Counted from the first letter of the stretch, positions 1 to 9,189 are shown. The stretch: DNA of 15,219 bases from JBAXLO01 sp037134755 (GCA_037134755.1 JBAXLO010000107.1:1-15219); one strand, 5' to 3'. The notes: generated from the letters alone by a model not told the origin. Numbers and translations are program-made.

Positions 1-1
1 A

Positions 2-61
2 GCCAAAACCCCAGTGAATGGTTATCTTAAACATGTTAACGAAATAACAGGTTTTTATTAA
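2..61 (+). CDS. Possible C-terminal end of a gene entering from the left edge
   Basis: One forward frame is open from the window edge for 19 codons and ends at TAA (59-61); the other two forward frames stop sooner. The residues (TPVNGYLKHVNEITGFY at the end) look protein-like and weakly recall the C-terminal segments of Rhs or polymorphic-toxin proteins, but the piece is far too short to assign. The same frame then meets TAG and TGA at 65-70 and is open again from 71 to a stop at 143-145 (ending LNSENVLMVFN), which could be chance or a decayed tail. Only the open frame is seen; everything else is inference. Confidence 0.3.
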   Translation, partial: AKTPVNGYLKHVNEITGFY

Positions 62-156
62 TTTTAGTGAATCTTAGATTGTATTGAAGAAAAGGGTACT
101 TTTACAGAATTAAATTCAGAAAATGTTTTAATGGTTTTCAACTAAAATTTTAGATT

Positions 157-747
157 ATGCTAATTTTACACATTGATATTAGTGTGCTTATATTTTATTT
201 AATTGTAATATTGTTCGTTCTTTTAATTATTGTAGCCCTACCTATAGTATTTCTAAGATATATATACAAGTTGTTAACTAAAAGAGGTTACAAATTGAAT
301 GGTTATATATTAATTTGTATCAATTTAATGTTAGCACTTTATCTTTTTTTAACAAGCGAAATTTATGAAGGTTTTTATCCAACGAATAGTTTTTATTTTG
401 ACGAATTTACAGAAGTAACTTTAAGAAAGCCTCCAAAATCTGCTCAAATTATAAATAAATTTGCTTCTTATCCCGATTTTCATGGTGATTATTGTTCTGC
501 ATCTTTAATTAAACTCTCAAAAGAAGATTATAATTTACTCCTAAATGAACTTACAAATGATAACAGGATTATAAAAGGTGTTAAACTAATTGGGAGTAAT
601 GAACTTAACAATGTTATAGGGAACTATAAAGAAGAAAATATTATACATAGCTTTACCAGACATATACCAAATGAAGAAGATCATTATTTATATATTGGTT
701 TTTTAGATGATAAGCAAACTATTATAGTAACTATATGTGTAACATAA
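157..747 (+). CDS. Small two-pass membrane protein with extracytoplasmic domain, unknown function
   Basis: This 196-residue protein begins with a long hydrophobic stretch (about residues 8-35) and, after a basic loop (YKLLTKRGYKLNG), a second hydrophobic stretch (about 48-66). It therefore most likely sits in the inner membrane as a hairpin. The remaining 130 residues would lie on the same side as the N-terminus, possibly the cytoplasm if the basic loop obeyed the positive-inside rule strictly, so the topology is uncertain. The soluble part has the stretch YPDFHGDYCSASLIKLS followed by a Tyr/Leu-rich helix. I do not recognise a named family. No Shine-Dalgarno sequence is visible. A near-consensus -7 box (TACTTTTA, 97-104) lies about 50 nt upstream. 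A small membrane protein directly after the end of another gene would fit an immunity protein behind a toxin, but this is speculation because the upstream gene is almost wholly outside the window. Confidence 0.75.
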   Translation: MLILHIDISVLIFYLIVILFVLLIIVALPIVFLRYIYKLLTKRGYKLNGYILICINLMLALYLFLTSEIYEGFYPTNSFYFDEFTEVTLRKPPKSAQIINKFASYPDFHGDYCSASLIKLSKEDYNLLLNELTNDNRIIKGVKLIGSNELNNVIGNYKEENIIHSFTRHIPNEEDHYLYIGFLDDKQTIIVTICVT

Positions 748-786
748 TATGAAAACATTAATAAACAATAAACATTATTCCCAACA

Positions 787-807
787 TTCATAATTCATAA
801 TTCATAA
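787..807. repeat. Three tandem copies of a 7-bp unit (TTCATAA)
   Basis: TTCATAA occurs three times in exact tandem, followed by a further TT. It sits in the short spacer between the convergent genes ending at 747 and 826. It is most likely a simple slippage repeat. No convincing terminator was seen in this spacer; AATAA/TTATT at about 769-781 is a weak hairpin at best. Confidence 0.8.
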
Positions 808-825
808 TTGTTTTAGTTGCCAATC

Positions 826-3195
826 TTATTGCATATTTACAGGTTCAGCTATCCCTTTTGTAACAAAATATACCGTTAATTTAGGAGCATCTTCGTCTTC
901 ATACTTGCAATCAAAAGTAATTGTATGCTGACCTTTAATAAGTGAAGGAAATTTAGCAACTGTAAAGGTATTTATAAGCTTACCTTTAGCATCAAAAACA
1001 AGTAATTTATCACTACCATCTGTAACTATCTTCTCACCTGCCTTTAAAACAGTAGGAATTTTTAGTTCATAATAGCTATCTATTACAATAATAATATCTT
1101 TAACGACTCCTTTTCCCTTTTCGGCAATAATCCTAAAGGAAAGAGGCTGTTCATCATCATTATTTGTGAATGTCCAAGAGGAATTTACAGGTTCTCCCGG
1201 TTGTTTAATAATCTTTTCGTGAACATAAGGCTCTGAAACATGATTCTGATAAAGATTCCAAGACTTGTCAGCTATCTTTTCTAAGTGAAACTCATTCTTT
1301 GGATTCTTCAATCTCTCTTTTTGATTATCAATAAAGGCATGTGAACGGCGTGCTGACTCCCAATTGTTGATAGCATCCAATAAAATGTCAGTATTTGGAT
1401 TCTTTTTAGCATCATTATAACGAACAACCATGGCAAAACCTGCATCATAACCGGCAGCTCGGGCAAGCATCCACTCCATCTCCGTCAAAGTAGTATTCGA
1501 CGTAAGTAAATACCAGCCTAACATGTGTGGAAGATAGTTGCGATCGAACAATCCCTGGTTATCTATCCTATATTGTTGCATACTTTCGTTAAAACCGCCG
1601 TACCAAGGCTCTCCCCAGTTGCAATACGTGTTCATGTGCCAATAAAAAGGTTCAGAATTACTAGGACCGTTGAGGACAGTATGGTCTAAATGATCATAGA
1701 ATTCCTTGGCAAAGACTTCTACACCATAATCTCCCTGCCCACATGAAAGACTTCCTTCGCATCCATCAAAATCCATCTGACCTAAGCCGGTTTCATTGAA
1801 TATCTTTGCCATATTGCGAGCTATTTCCTTACCTAAATCTATATTTGGGAAGAATACTTTATAACCATGATCCATAAGTTTGGCTACTTTATCACCTTTT
1901 TTATGAGAAGAAACAGATGTACCGAAGGCTCCCCTCTGACAATTGAGCAGCTGATAAGGAGCAGTGGCAGTTACAGTCCTGTAACGAATCAATTCCTTAC
2001 CTATCTTTACTGTATGAAGATCATTATGCTTTTCGTTGTTAAAATATTCGGGAGAAAGAACGGTGATTGTACTATCTTTATCACTAATATTAGTTACAAG
2101 ATTACTAAAACCGGTAATTGCCAGACGTTCGTCAGGGATGGGAGTAACATATTTATCATCAGTAGTAATGAAATCGGATAAAGTATGAGCTCCTAAACGA
2201 ATTCCAAGCTTATCTGCCTTCTTTACACAGGTTTTTACACCTTCTATGTTGTGCATAAAGGTATATACAGTGTCGAAATCATAATGTCCCCAGTTCTGAA
2301 AAGGACCTTCATGATAAAGTGTCATCAATCCGGCACGTTTAGTGTAAGCTAACATCTCATCAACATTATTTTCATTAAAGTTAGAGATAATATAAGAGCG
2401 ACCGGTCTCGGGCGAAACCTTCATCCACACTCCATTGATTAAGGGATGAGGCAATCCTTCGGCAATCTCTATCTCACCAATAGTATTTAAAGCATCTTTT
2501 TCGGCACAACCGAACAAAGCAATCTTACTACCCATAACATTCTCGCCCGGCATAGGTTCTACAGGGGCATTAGGGAAATTGTCACCCCATACATCAACAT
2601 TTCTTTTCCTGTCGCGGTTCAATGAATAAGCTTGTATCGTACTTCCCCAGCTTTGTTTGTCGGCAGTACTACTCCTCGATTGATCTGAGCCTTCGTTATT
2701 CAAAAGCTTCCCGCCAAGGGTTTTAACATTAAGAACCTGAATACCCAAAGCGAAGTTATCATTGCGAACTACACCAATAATCTCGCCAACAATCTTGGAA
2801 ATTGTGGTGGGATAAGGGCCCCAGATGACTGCTTCAATCAGCTTGGGTTTATCTACATTAATAAGTTCGATAACTAAATGCGTTTTCTTTACACTTAGTT
2901 TAAGAAGTAGCCCAATTTTATTGTGAGGATAATCTAGTACGATAGTGGAATCCTTTTTATTAAAGAACATTGTGCCGGGATGCTCAATTCCTTTGGCAGT
3001 TTTGATGCTGATAAGGGGCGCAATAGTATCTTTATAGATATACTCTTTGTTATCAATGGTATTAATAAGCGAAACGATGCTTCCTTTATCGTTAATACCT
3101 ATCTTAAGTTTGCCGGCATTGAAGTATTGCTGCGCCTTTGTATTTATATTTATTAATAAAAGTATAAAAACAAGGGTAGTGGTGATCTTTTTCAT
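826..3195 (-). CDS. Exported glycoside-hydrolase-like protein, TIM-barrel with flanking beta domains
   Basis: A 789-residue protein with a clear signal peptide (hydrophobic core then TKAQQ, cleavage near residue 22), so it acts in the periplasm or outside. The reading is: beta-rich N-terminal domain (about 25-260); a probable (beta/alpha)8 barrel (about 265-600) with LGAHTLSDFITTDD near 335-350, MDFDGCEG near 475-481 and an aromatic stretch PWYGGFNES; then a beta-rich C-terminal domain to the end. The acidic motif MDFDGCEG at a predicted strand end is typical of catalytic acids in barrel glycosidases, but I cannot assign a CAZy family or substrate. A small beta insertion (about 365-430, with LNCQRGAFGTSVSSHKKGDKV) interrupts the barrel. 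There is no T9SS sorting domain and no lipobox after the signal. It has its own promoter and no SusC/SusD pair nearby, so it is not part of a visible polysaccharide-utilisation locus. Enzyme class is inference. Confidence 0.8.
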   Translation of the reverse strand: MKKITTTLVFILLLININTKAQQYFNAGKLKIGINDKGSIVSLINTIDNKEYIYKDTIAPLISIKTAKGIEHPGTMFFNKKDSTIVLDYPHNKIGLLLKLSVKKTHLVIELINVDKPKLIEAVIWGPYPTTISKIVGEIIGVVRNDNFALGIQVLNVKTLGGKLLNNEGSDQSRSSTADKQSWGSTIQAYSLNRDRKRNVDVWGDNFPNAPVEPMPGENVMGSKIALFGCAEKDALNTIGEIEIAEGLPHPLINGVWMKVSPETGRSYIISNFNENNVDEMLAYTKRAGLMTLYHEGPFQNWGHYDFDTVYTFMHNIEGVKTCVKKADKLGIRLGAHTLSDFITTDDKYVTPIPDERLAITGFSNLVTNISDKDSTITVLSPEYFNNEKHNDLHTVKIGKELIRYRTVTATAPYQLLNCQRGAFGTSVSSHKKGDKVAKLMDHGYKVFFPNIDLGKEIARNMAKIFNETGLGQMDFDGCEGSLSCGQGDYGVEVFAKEFYDHLDHTVLNGPSNSEPFYWHMNTYCNWGEPWYGGFNESMQQYRIDNQGLFDRNYLPHMLGWYLLTSNTTLTEMEWMLARAAGYDAGFAMVVRYNDAKKNPNTDILLDAINNWESARRSHAFIDNQKERLKNPKNEFHLEKIADKSWNLYQNHVSEPYVHEKIIKQPGEPVNSSWTFTNNDDEQPLSFRIIAEKGKGVVKDIIIVIDSYYELKIPTVLKAGEKIVTDGSDKLLVFDAKGKLINTFTVAKFPSLIKGQHTITFDCKYEDEDAPKLTVYFVTKGIAEPVNMQ

Positions 3196-3229
3196 TGTGC
3201 TTTTTATTAGAATTAATTATAAAAGGAAG

Positions 3230-3237
3230 CAAAAGTA
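3230..3237 (-). promoter_or_regulatory. Bacteroidota -7 promoter element (TACTTTTG)
   Basis: On the minus strand TACTTTTG matches TAnnTTTG exactly and lies 34 nt upstream of the start codon at 3195. No good TTTG -33 element is seen at the expected distance. It would drive the glycosidase-like gene. Confidence 0.6.
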
Positions 3238-3318
3238 ATAAAAAAGGCGGAATGACTTTGATTATAATCTAAAATAAATGGATATGTTTTGAATTAGTTT
3301 GGTAAGAGCAATACCTTA

Positions 3319-3359
3319 AAAGAATGCCTAATCCTTATCAATAGGATTAGGCATTCTTT
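3319..3359 (-). terminator. Strong hairpin terminator after the OmpA-family gene
   Basis: A 17-bp perfect stem (3319-3335 with 3343-3359; arm core AAAGAATGCCTAATCC) has a 7-nt loop and lies about 18 nt past the stop codon at 3377. On the minus strand it is followed by TTAAGG, with three U pairs at the foot of the stem, so the U-tract is short. It ends the two-gene unit that starts at 9189 and separates it from the promoter at 3230. Confidence 0.85.
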
Positions 3360-3376
3360 GTATAAACATATTGTTT

Positions 3377-5590
3377 TTAATTACCAATTACTTTCAATTC
3401 AACTCTTCTATTTAAAGCTTTTCCTTCATTCGTATTATTTGTAGCTATAGGTTTAGTGCAACCATAACCAAAGGATTTCAATTGATAAGGTTTTGCACCT
3501 TTATTTTGCAAATAATTCATAACAGCTGTAGCACGTTTGGTTGACAAATCTTTGGCGCTGGCACTGCATTCAATATTATCGGTATGTCCTGAAATGCTGA
3601 TTTGCAGGTTAGGATTTTCGTTCAATATCTTTAATACCATATTTAATTTCTTCATCGACTCTAGCGAGAGATAATCGGTGCCGGAATTGAAATTAATATT
3701 ATCGAAGTTAAACACCATGCTTTTTTCAATCCTTACCAACGAAGTAGTAGGAATCTCTTTTCGAACACCATTAGCTGTTTTAGTTAAATCTGCAATCTTA
3801 TGTTGAGTTATATAGCCCGGGGCAACAATGTCGATAATGTAAACATTCCCTTCCGGAACACTGAATCGGATAAGCCCATTATCTCCCGACATTATTGTAT
3901 TGATAATCTCATCATCTTTCTTGACAACCATAGTTGCTTTTACTGATGAATACGTTTTAGCATCAATTACTTTTCCTAACAATTCAACACCCTGAATTTT
4001 GGGGATTAAGATAAGATCTTTCTGAATGTCATTATCAATTGAAGTTAAATCTAAAGTCTGGTGAAAAGATTCGTATTCAGGAACGCTTATTTCTAATTCA
4101 TAAATACTTCCTTTGGGGAGATAAATATTAAATTGTCCATAAGCATCTACATCTACTGTTTTAATAACTTCGCTATTGTTTTTAATTATTATAGATGATT
4201 TTACTGAAGCTCTTGTTCTGGAATCAATTACTCTTCCATTAAAGACAATACTTTGAATAATAGGCTCAGATGCAAAATCCTTTTGAATGTTATCAGTATT
4301 ATTTGTTAAGTCAATAGTTTGTTGTTGTGGTTTAAATCCTTGAGCATATACTTCCAGTTCATATATATTGCCATTTGTAACCTCAACATTAAATTGTCCG
4401 TTATTATCAGTTTCAACTGTATTAATAATATCACCATTGTTTTTAATTACTATAGTTGCTTTTAATGGTACTGCTGTTTTTGAATTAATAATCTTACCAT
4501 CTAATTCAACCTTTTCTATATTTTCAGGTTCACTTATTCTATTTTCAATAATCTTATTTTTAACAACTTTATTTTTGCTAGACTTATCTTTATTTGTCTT
4601 CTTTTCAACTATCTTGTTTTCTTTTATCTTGTTTTCTTTTGTTACATTAACTTTTGTTATATTTTCAACTTCATTAGTTGTATTTTCATTAGTTCCTCTA
4701 CATTTACCAAAATTGATTTGCAAACCAAATTCTAATCCATAAGCTTGGGTTTTAACATTATCGTTTCGGTTCAATAGTGTATTCATAGTATTGTCACTTT
4801 GTGCCAATATCATTGTTGAAGGGTTTGTTTTTATATTTTGAGACCCATTCATCATTTTCACACCAGCAAATGCAGTTAGTTTTGTATTAATTTTATATTT
4901 AACTCCTAATGCAACTTCAGTAATAAAATTATTTTGTTTGCCGATAGATCCACTACCTGAAATCGCTTTGTTAGTAGGGAAATAATAAGATGATCCCGGA
5001 ATATCTATATTATAAAGTAATACATTATAATCAGGATAAAAACCTGTACGAGTAATAGTAGCTGTATTGTCGTATTTAGCACTAACGTTAAGTCCATAAG
5101 CAATACCTATGTTTGCATAAGCTAACCAACGATGTGCAATTTGATATTCGAAGCCAAGTTTAATAGGGATATCCAAAAAAGTTATATGTTGGTTTTCTAT
5201 GATGTTGTTAGCTGTTTCTGTCAGATAATAACTTTGATTCCCCGAAACAGTTTGTTCGTACTCTGATGTCCATAGCTTATTAATTAAGTTTGTTTGTTGA
5301 CTACTGCTATAATTAGTAATTGCTAATCCAAGTGCTAAATTCATACCAAATTTATTAGTCTCTAGAAAGCTATATATTAATTCACCACCAACATTATAAC
5401 CCATCTTCTGTTTTTCTTCACTTGCATAAAGATTGCTTTTAAGGTCTGTTAGTAATGGTGAAACATATAATCTATAAGACCAGGGAAAAGGAGAACAATA
5501 TAAAGTGCATTCGTGTGAATCTTGTGAAAAACCTTTGCTTGCAACAATCAAAAGCAGCAATACTGATAATATATATAATTTTATTCTCAT
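3377..5590 (-). CDS. Outer-membrane beta-barrel/OmpA-family protein with three carboxypeptidase-regulatory-like domains
   Basis: A 737-residue envelope protein. Residues 1-22 are a signal peptide (ends GFSQ). About 30-297 read as alternating beta strands ending in GLQINFG, as in Bacteroidota outer-membrane barrels of the PorT/OmpW-like kind. About 298-360 is a low-complexity linker of Lys, Asn, Glu and Ile. Three homologous blocks of about 87 residues follow (about 360-446, 447-533, 534-620), each with a GKVID..T...VKATI strand pattern and then DNNGQFNV, typical of CarboxypepD_reg-like beta sandwiches. Residues 622-737 are an OmpA C-terminal domain with SGHTDN, LSTKRATAVMNYL, GYG and NRRVE, the peptidoglycan-binding signature. 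The family tethers the outer membrane to the cell wall. Its start codon is 2 nt after the stop of the upstream secreted-protein gene, so translation is probably coupled. The combination suggests a wall-anchored platform for that secreted partner; this last step is inference. Confidence 0.93.
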   Translation of the reverse strand: MRIKLYILSVLLLLIVASKGFSQDSHECTLYCSPFPWSYRLYVSPLLTDLKSNLYASEEKQKMGYNVGGELIYSFLETNKFGMNLALGLAITNYSSSQQTNLINKLWTSEYEQTVSGNQSYYLTETANNIIENQHITFLDIPIKLGFEYQIAHRWLAYANIGIAYGLNVSAKYDNTATITRTGFYPDYNVLLYNIDIPGSSYYFPTNKAISGSGSIGKQNNFITEVALGVKYKINTKLTAFAGVKMMNGSQNIKTNPSTMILAQSDNTMNTLLNRNDNVKTQAYGLEFGLQINFGKCRGTNENTTNEVENITKVNVTKENKIKENKIVEKKTNKDKSSKNKVVKNKIIENRISEPENIEKVELDGKIINSKTAVPLKATIVIKNNGDIINTVETDNNGQFNVEVTNGNIYELEVYAQGFKPQQQTIDLTNNTDNIQKDFASEPIIQSIVFNGRVIDSRTRASVKSSIIIKNNSEVIKTVDVDAYGQFNIYLPKGSIYELEISVPEYESFHQTLDLTSIDNDIQKDLILIPKIQGVELLGKVIDAKTYSSVKATMVVKKDDEIINTIMSGDNGLIRFSVPEGNVYIIDIVAPGYITQHKIADLTKTANGVRKEIPTTSLVRIEKSMVFNFDNINFNSGTDYLSLESMKKLNMVLKILNENPNLQISISGHTDNIECSASAKDLSTKRATAVMNYLQNKGAKPYQLKSFGYGCTKPIATNNTNEGKALNRRVELKVIGN
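3725..4510 (-). repeat. Three in-frame repeats coding carboxypeptidase-regulatory-like domains
   Basis: Within the OmpA-family gene, three coding blocks of about 260 bp repeat the protein pattern G(K/R)(I/V)I(N/D)S(K/R)T, then a (K/A)(A/S)(T/S)I(V/I)(I/V)K strand and a YELE/YIID strand. The blocks begin near 4510, 4250 and 3990, reading on the minus strand. The sequence identity is at protein level; the DNA has diverged. Confidence 0.8.
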
Positions 5591-5592
5591 AA

Positions 5593-8500
5593 TTATTGTT
5601 TTTGAATGATCATCTTTTGAGTTTGTTTGGAGTCTCTTAATGAAACTTCAATATTATATAAACCAGATTTTAATCCAGAGGTGTTAATCTGATATTCAGA
5701 ATCGGAGTCTTCGTTTTGGAAAGAGTAAGCACGTAGTTCCATTCCATTCTGATTAAAGATTTTTACATATATAGTTCCTGCTAAAGCATCCGTAAGTTTT
5801 AAAATAAAATTACCATTGTTTATAGTGGGGCAAACCTTAACAAGAAGACTCTTTGTTAGCGTTACCGTTTTAGCTGCTGAACTGGCTTTACATCCATTAG
5901 TATCTGTAATGTTAACAATGTAAACTGCATTCATATTGGAAGGGGGCAAGACCAGAAACTGTCTGTTATTTACAAGACTTGAAGGTAATGCTGTGCTGTC
6001 AGCATAAGTCCAATTATAGTTAGTATAAAGATTTTGTTTATTATCAACAATAAGAATCGAAACAGTATTTGACTCTTTCTTTTCACGGATTACAGGAGTA
6101 TTTACCGGGTACAAATCAATAGTTAATTTATCAGATATGTTATTACAAGTTGTATTATTATTTTTAACATATAAACTATAATCACCAGCCCCAGTTGAAG
6201 GAACCTGATATTGATTTCCTGTTTGTCCTATAATATCATTTGTATTAAACTTCCATTGGTATGAATAACTATTAACAAAGTTAGAGCACACTATTTTATC
6301 ACCTGAACATAGTTTTATATTATTTAAAGCACTGGATTGAGGTAATAAAATTGGTTTATCAGGAATTGGATTAGCTATAAATAATACAGGTGTTAGCGTT
6401 AAACTTGGAATTGAATTTATCACACTCACTGCTTCGGCATAATAAGTGCTTCCAGAGACCAAGGGGGTAGAACTATTTAATAAAGTATCTGCATTAATAT
6501 TATTATACCATTGGACTATTAACCCTGTAGGGACAGTCGCAATGAGATTGGCAATAGTAGCATTTCCACATAAGAATTGAATAGAATCAGCAACAGGAGC
6601 ATGAGGGGCAATTAAAAGATTAAATGTACATGAATCAGTCCCACCTGAATTAGTTGCCTTTATTTTATAATCTGTAGAAGGGAGCAGCTGAGTAGCTGTT
6701 CCCGTGATATTTCCTGTGACTGTATCAAATATAATACCTGAAGGAAGAGCAGGATTTATACTGTAGCTAACAATAATACCTTCGACGCTTGGGGAAGCAG
6801 AGACAGTTGAATCAATAGTAGCTTGAAGAGTATTTGGAACATATGATAAGTTAGCAGGTGGAATAGCAACAACAGTTAAAGTAAAAGTACAAGTAATAAA
6901 ACCTCCTGAATTAGTCGCTGTTATTGTATATGTTGTAATAGGCAAGAGATGATTTGGAATTCCTGTAATCTTTCCTGATGTTGTATCAAAAGCTACTCCT
7001 GTAGGAAGTGTCGGACTTATACTATAACTAACAACAGCTCCTCCTGAATAAATAGGAGATTCCGAAAGACTCATAGAATTGATAGTAGCTACAACACTAT
7101 CAGGAGAATAATTCAAAAAAGTAGGTGGGTTATCATTAACACTTAAAGTAAATATACATGAATCACTTCCTCCTGTGTTGCTAACTTTTATCTTATAATT
7201 TGTTATTGGAGAAATCTCAGTTGGTGTCCCTGATATAGTTCCGGATATAGTATCAAATAATACTCCTGCCGGAAGTGCTGGAGTAATACTGAAGTTAATG
7301 CCAAATCCTCCACCATAAGTTAGAAAATCGTTAATTGCAGTTGTATTAACTACAGCGACTATTGGATTTTCTGAATAATGTAAATTAGATGGTGGTGTAT
7401 CTACAACTGTTAATGTAAATATACATGAATCACTTCCGCCTATATTACTTCCAATTATTTTATAAGTAGTAGTTTGTAAGAGATATAAAGGCGTCCCTGA
7501 TATTTTTCCGGATACAGTGTCAAATAATAATCCTGAAGGAAGTACAGGACTTATACTATAATGAATAATAACACCTCCATTATTTGTAGGAGTATCAGAA
7601 ACTGTAGAGTCCAATTTAACTATTAAAGGATTTATAGGATAGGATAAACTTGTAGGAGGATTATCAATAATTGTAAATGTGAATGTGAATGAAGTGCTAC
7701 CTCCAGAGTTTGAAGCAATAATTGTAAAATTAGTAATTGTTAATAACGAGGTAGGTATTCCAGTGATTGATCCTGAAATAGTATCTAATGTAATTCCCGT
7801 GGGAAGTTGAGGACTTATATAATAATTAGTAATTGCACCACCGCCATTAGTTGGAGTTACTGATACATTTGAACCCAAAAAAGCTACAACAGGATTTGGG
7901 GCATATATTAAATTTGTAGGTGCAACATCAATTACTGTCAATGTAAATATGCATGTAGTACTTCCTCCGGAATTAGTAGCTGTAATTGTGTAGATAGTAA
8001 GGGGTAATAGCATTGTAGGAACACCTGAAAACCCCCCTGTAGTTGAATCAAATGCTACCCCATTAGGAAGCGCCGGACTGATACTGAAATGATCAATAGT
8101 ACCTGTATAAGTAGAAGGACTTGACGAGATATTGGTTGTGTTTATTGTTGCTATTACCGGATTTGGAGAATACGTTAAATTACTTGGTGGAAGAGTAGGT
8201 ATTGTAGCTGTTATTATTTTTGTAATATTTGAATTTGGTCCTTGCCCATAAGCATTCTCTGCTCTTACTCTATAATAATAGGTAGTTGAACTTGCAATAC
8301 TTGTTACAGATATAGTAATAATATTTCCAACATTTAAATTAGTGTAGAAACTTTCAAATGTTGAAAAAGTTGAATCTGTTGACACCTCAAATCGATAGTT
8401 AGTTGCTCCAACAACAGTATCCCAGTTAGCATCAAAACTATTAGTTGTTATTGAAGTTGCCGGAGTAGTAACAGCTGCCGGAGGAGAACCAATAGCTGTA

Positions 8501-9189
8501 ATGCCACAAATAGCAAATATCGCTGTTCTATCATTTGCAACTGTCTTTGTAAAAGAAATACTTTGTACTACTTTTGCTTTATCATTAGAATTTAAAGTTA
8601 TTAAACAATCAAATAGTTTTGGATTGGTATTAATATTCTGAAATGTTCCATCCCTAAATACCCTATCAACTCCTGAAATTGCATAAGCTCCAACATCAAA
8701 CCAATCGGGGACAGAAAATGTGTAAACAGTATTAGTACCATCAGAAAAATATAGATCAGCAGTAAAAGGAGTAGGTGTTCCTATTGTACCTACACTTGTA
8801 GCACAAATTGATATTTTATCAAATACACCGGGTTGTAACAAAGTTAAATTTTGACTTTGATTAAGAGAAGTCAAAAAGAATGCATTTAATCCGGAATAAT
8901 CTGCTAAATTATATACAACACCTGGTGTTGAAATACTATTTATAATCCCATTTGCAGGTAATCCGTATAAACCGCCGCTATAACCATGCTGATAAAAATC
9001 TGATCCTGCTGAATTGTTAGCATCAAGCCCATCTGATGTGCTTAATAAAACAGTATTTGTTCCATTAGCAACTAAATCGCTATTAAACCCGGTAACAGGA
9101 ATTGGTATATATATCTGTGCTTTGATTGTAAAATTGATTAACAGCATTATAAAAACTAATACTGTTGTCTTTGTAATTATTCGTATCAT
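5593..9189 (-). CDS. Large T9SS-secreted adhesin-like protein: FN3 plus six Ig-like (He_PIG type) repeats
   Basis: A 1198-residue secreted protein. It opens with a signal peptide (residues 1-25, ends TIKAQ). An N-terminal beta domain (about 27-230) has no family I recognise. A fibronectin type III domain follows (about 235-328, with YRFEVSTDSTF and TTYYYRVRAEN). Six tandem Ig-like repeats of about 88 residues come next (starts near 332, 422, 510, 597, 687, 775), each with PP.NL.Y.PNP, then YSISP.LP.G..FD..SG.I.G.P and Y.I.A.NSGG...C.F.L.V, the putative-Ig He_PIG pattern. Two further Ig/PKD-like domains (about 865-1105) precede a C-terminal T9SS sorting domain (last 85 residues, with PTINNGNFIL and GLYNIEV). 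It would cross the outer membrane by T9SS and stay on the surface or be released. The start is supported by an unusual Shine-Dalgarno match (9197-9203). It is the first gene of a two-gene unit with the OmpA-family gene. Confidence 0.92.
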   Translation of the reverse strand: MIRIITKTTVLVFIMLLINFTIKAQIYIPIPVTGFNSDLVANGTNTVLLSTSDGLDANNSAGSDFYQHGYSGGLYGLPANGIINSISTPGVVYNLADYSGLNAFFLTSLNQSQNLTLLQPGVFDKISICATSVGTIGTPTPFTADLYFSDGTNTVYTFSVPDWFDVGAYAISGVDRVFRDGTFQNINTNPKLFDCLITLNSNDKAKVVQSISFTKTVANDRTAIFAICGITAIGSPPAAVTTPATSITTNSFDANWDTVVGATNYRFEVSTDSTFSTFESFYTNLNVGNIITISVTSIASSTTYYYRVRAENAYGQGPNSNITKIITATIPTLPPSNLTYSPNPVIATINTTNISSSPSTYTGTIDHFSISPALPNGVAFDSTTGGFSGVPTMLLPLTIYTITATNSGGSTTCIFTLTVIDVAPTNLIYAPNPVVAFLGSNVSVTPTNGGGAITNYYISPQLPTGITLDTISGSITGIPTSLLTITNFTIIASNSGGSTSFTFTFTIIDNPPTSLSYPINPLIVKLDSTVSDTPTNNGGVIIHYSISPVLPSGLLFDTVSGKISGTPLYLLQTTTYKIIGSNIGGSDSCIFTLTVVDTPPSNLHYSENPIVAVVNTTAINDFLTYGGGFGINFSITPALPAGVLFDTISGTISGTPTEISPITNYKIKVSNTGGSDSCIFTLSVNDNPPTFLNYSPDSVVATINSMSLSESPIYSGGAVVSYSISPTLPTGVAFDTTSGKITGIPNHLLPITTYTITATNSGGFITCTFTLTVVAIPPANLSYVPNTLQATIDSTVSASPSVEGIIVSYSINPALPSGIIFDTVTGNITGTATQLLPSTDYKIKATNSGGTDSCTFNLLIAPHAPVADSIQFLCGNATIANLIATVPTGLIVQWYNNINADTLLNSSTPLVSGSTYYAEAVSVINSIPSLTLTPVLFIANPIPDKPILLPQSSALNNIKLCSGDKIVCSNFVNSYSYQWKFNTNDIIGQTGNQYQVPSTGAGDYSLYVKNNNTTCNNISDKLTIDLYPVNTPVIREKKESNTVSILIVDNKQNLYTNYNWTYADSTALPSSLVNNRQFLVLPPSNMNAVYIVNITDTNGCKASSAAKTVTLTKSLLVKVCPTINNGNFILKLTDALAGTIYVKIFNQNGMELRAYSFQNEDSDSEYQINTSGLKSGLYNIEVSLRDSKQTQKMIIQKQ
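6600..8195 (-). repeat. Six tandem Ig-like coding repeats of about 265 bp
   Basis: Six consecutive blocks starting near 8195, 7921, 7660, 7398, 7130 and 6864 (minus strand) encode the repeated pattern PP-N-L-Y-PNP, LP-G-FD-SG-I-G-P, NSGG. They fill nearly half of the gene and would form an elongated stalk. Confidence 0.85.

Noticed and set aside
59..145. Stop-codon read-through joining the left-edge frame to the open stretch ending at 145
   Set aside because: Three stops (TAA, TAG, TGA) lie within 12 bases in that frame, so read-through is not credible; chance or decay is simpler.
1867..2181. Plus-strand frame of 104 codons inside the glycosidase-like gene
   Set aside because: It lies antisense to a well-supported coding region, has no family features and no promoter; it is a shadow frame. 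The same applies to the antisense or alternative frames at 3047-3238, 4368-4742, 9014-9235, 9981-10181 and 12769-12978.
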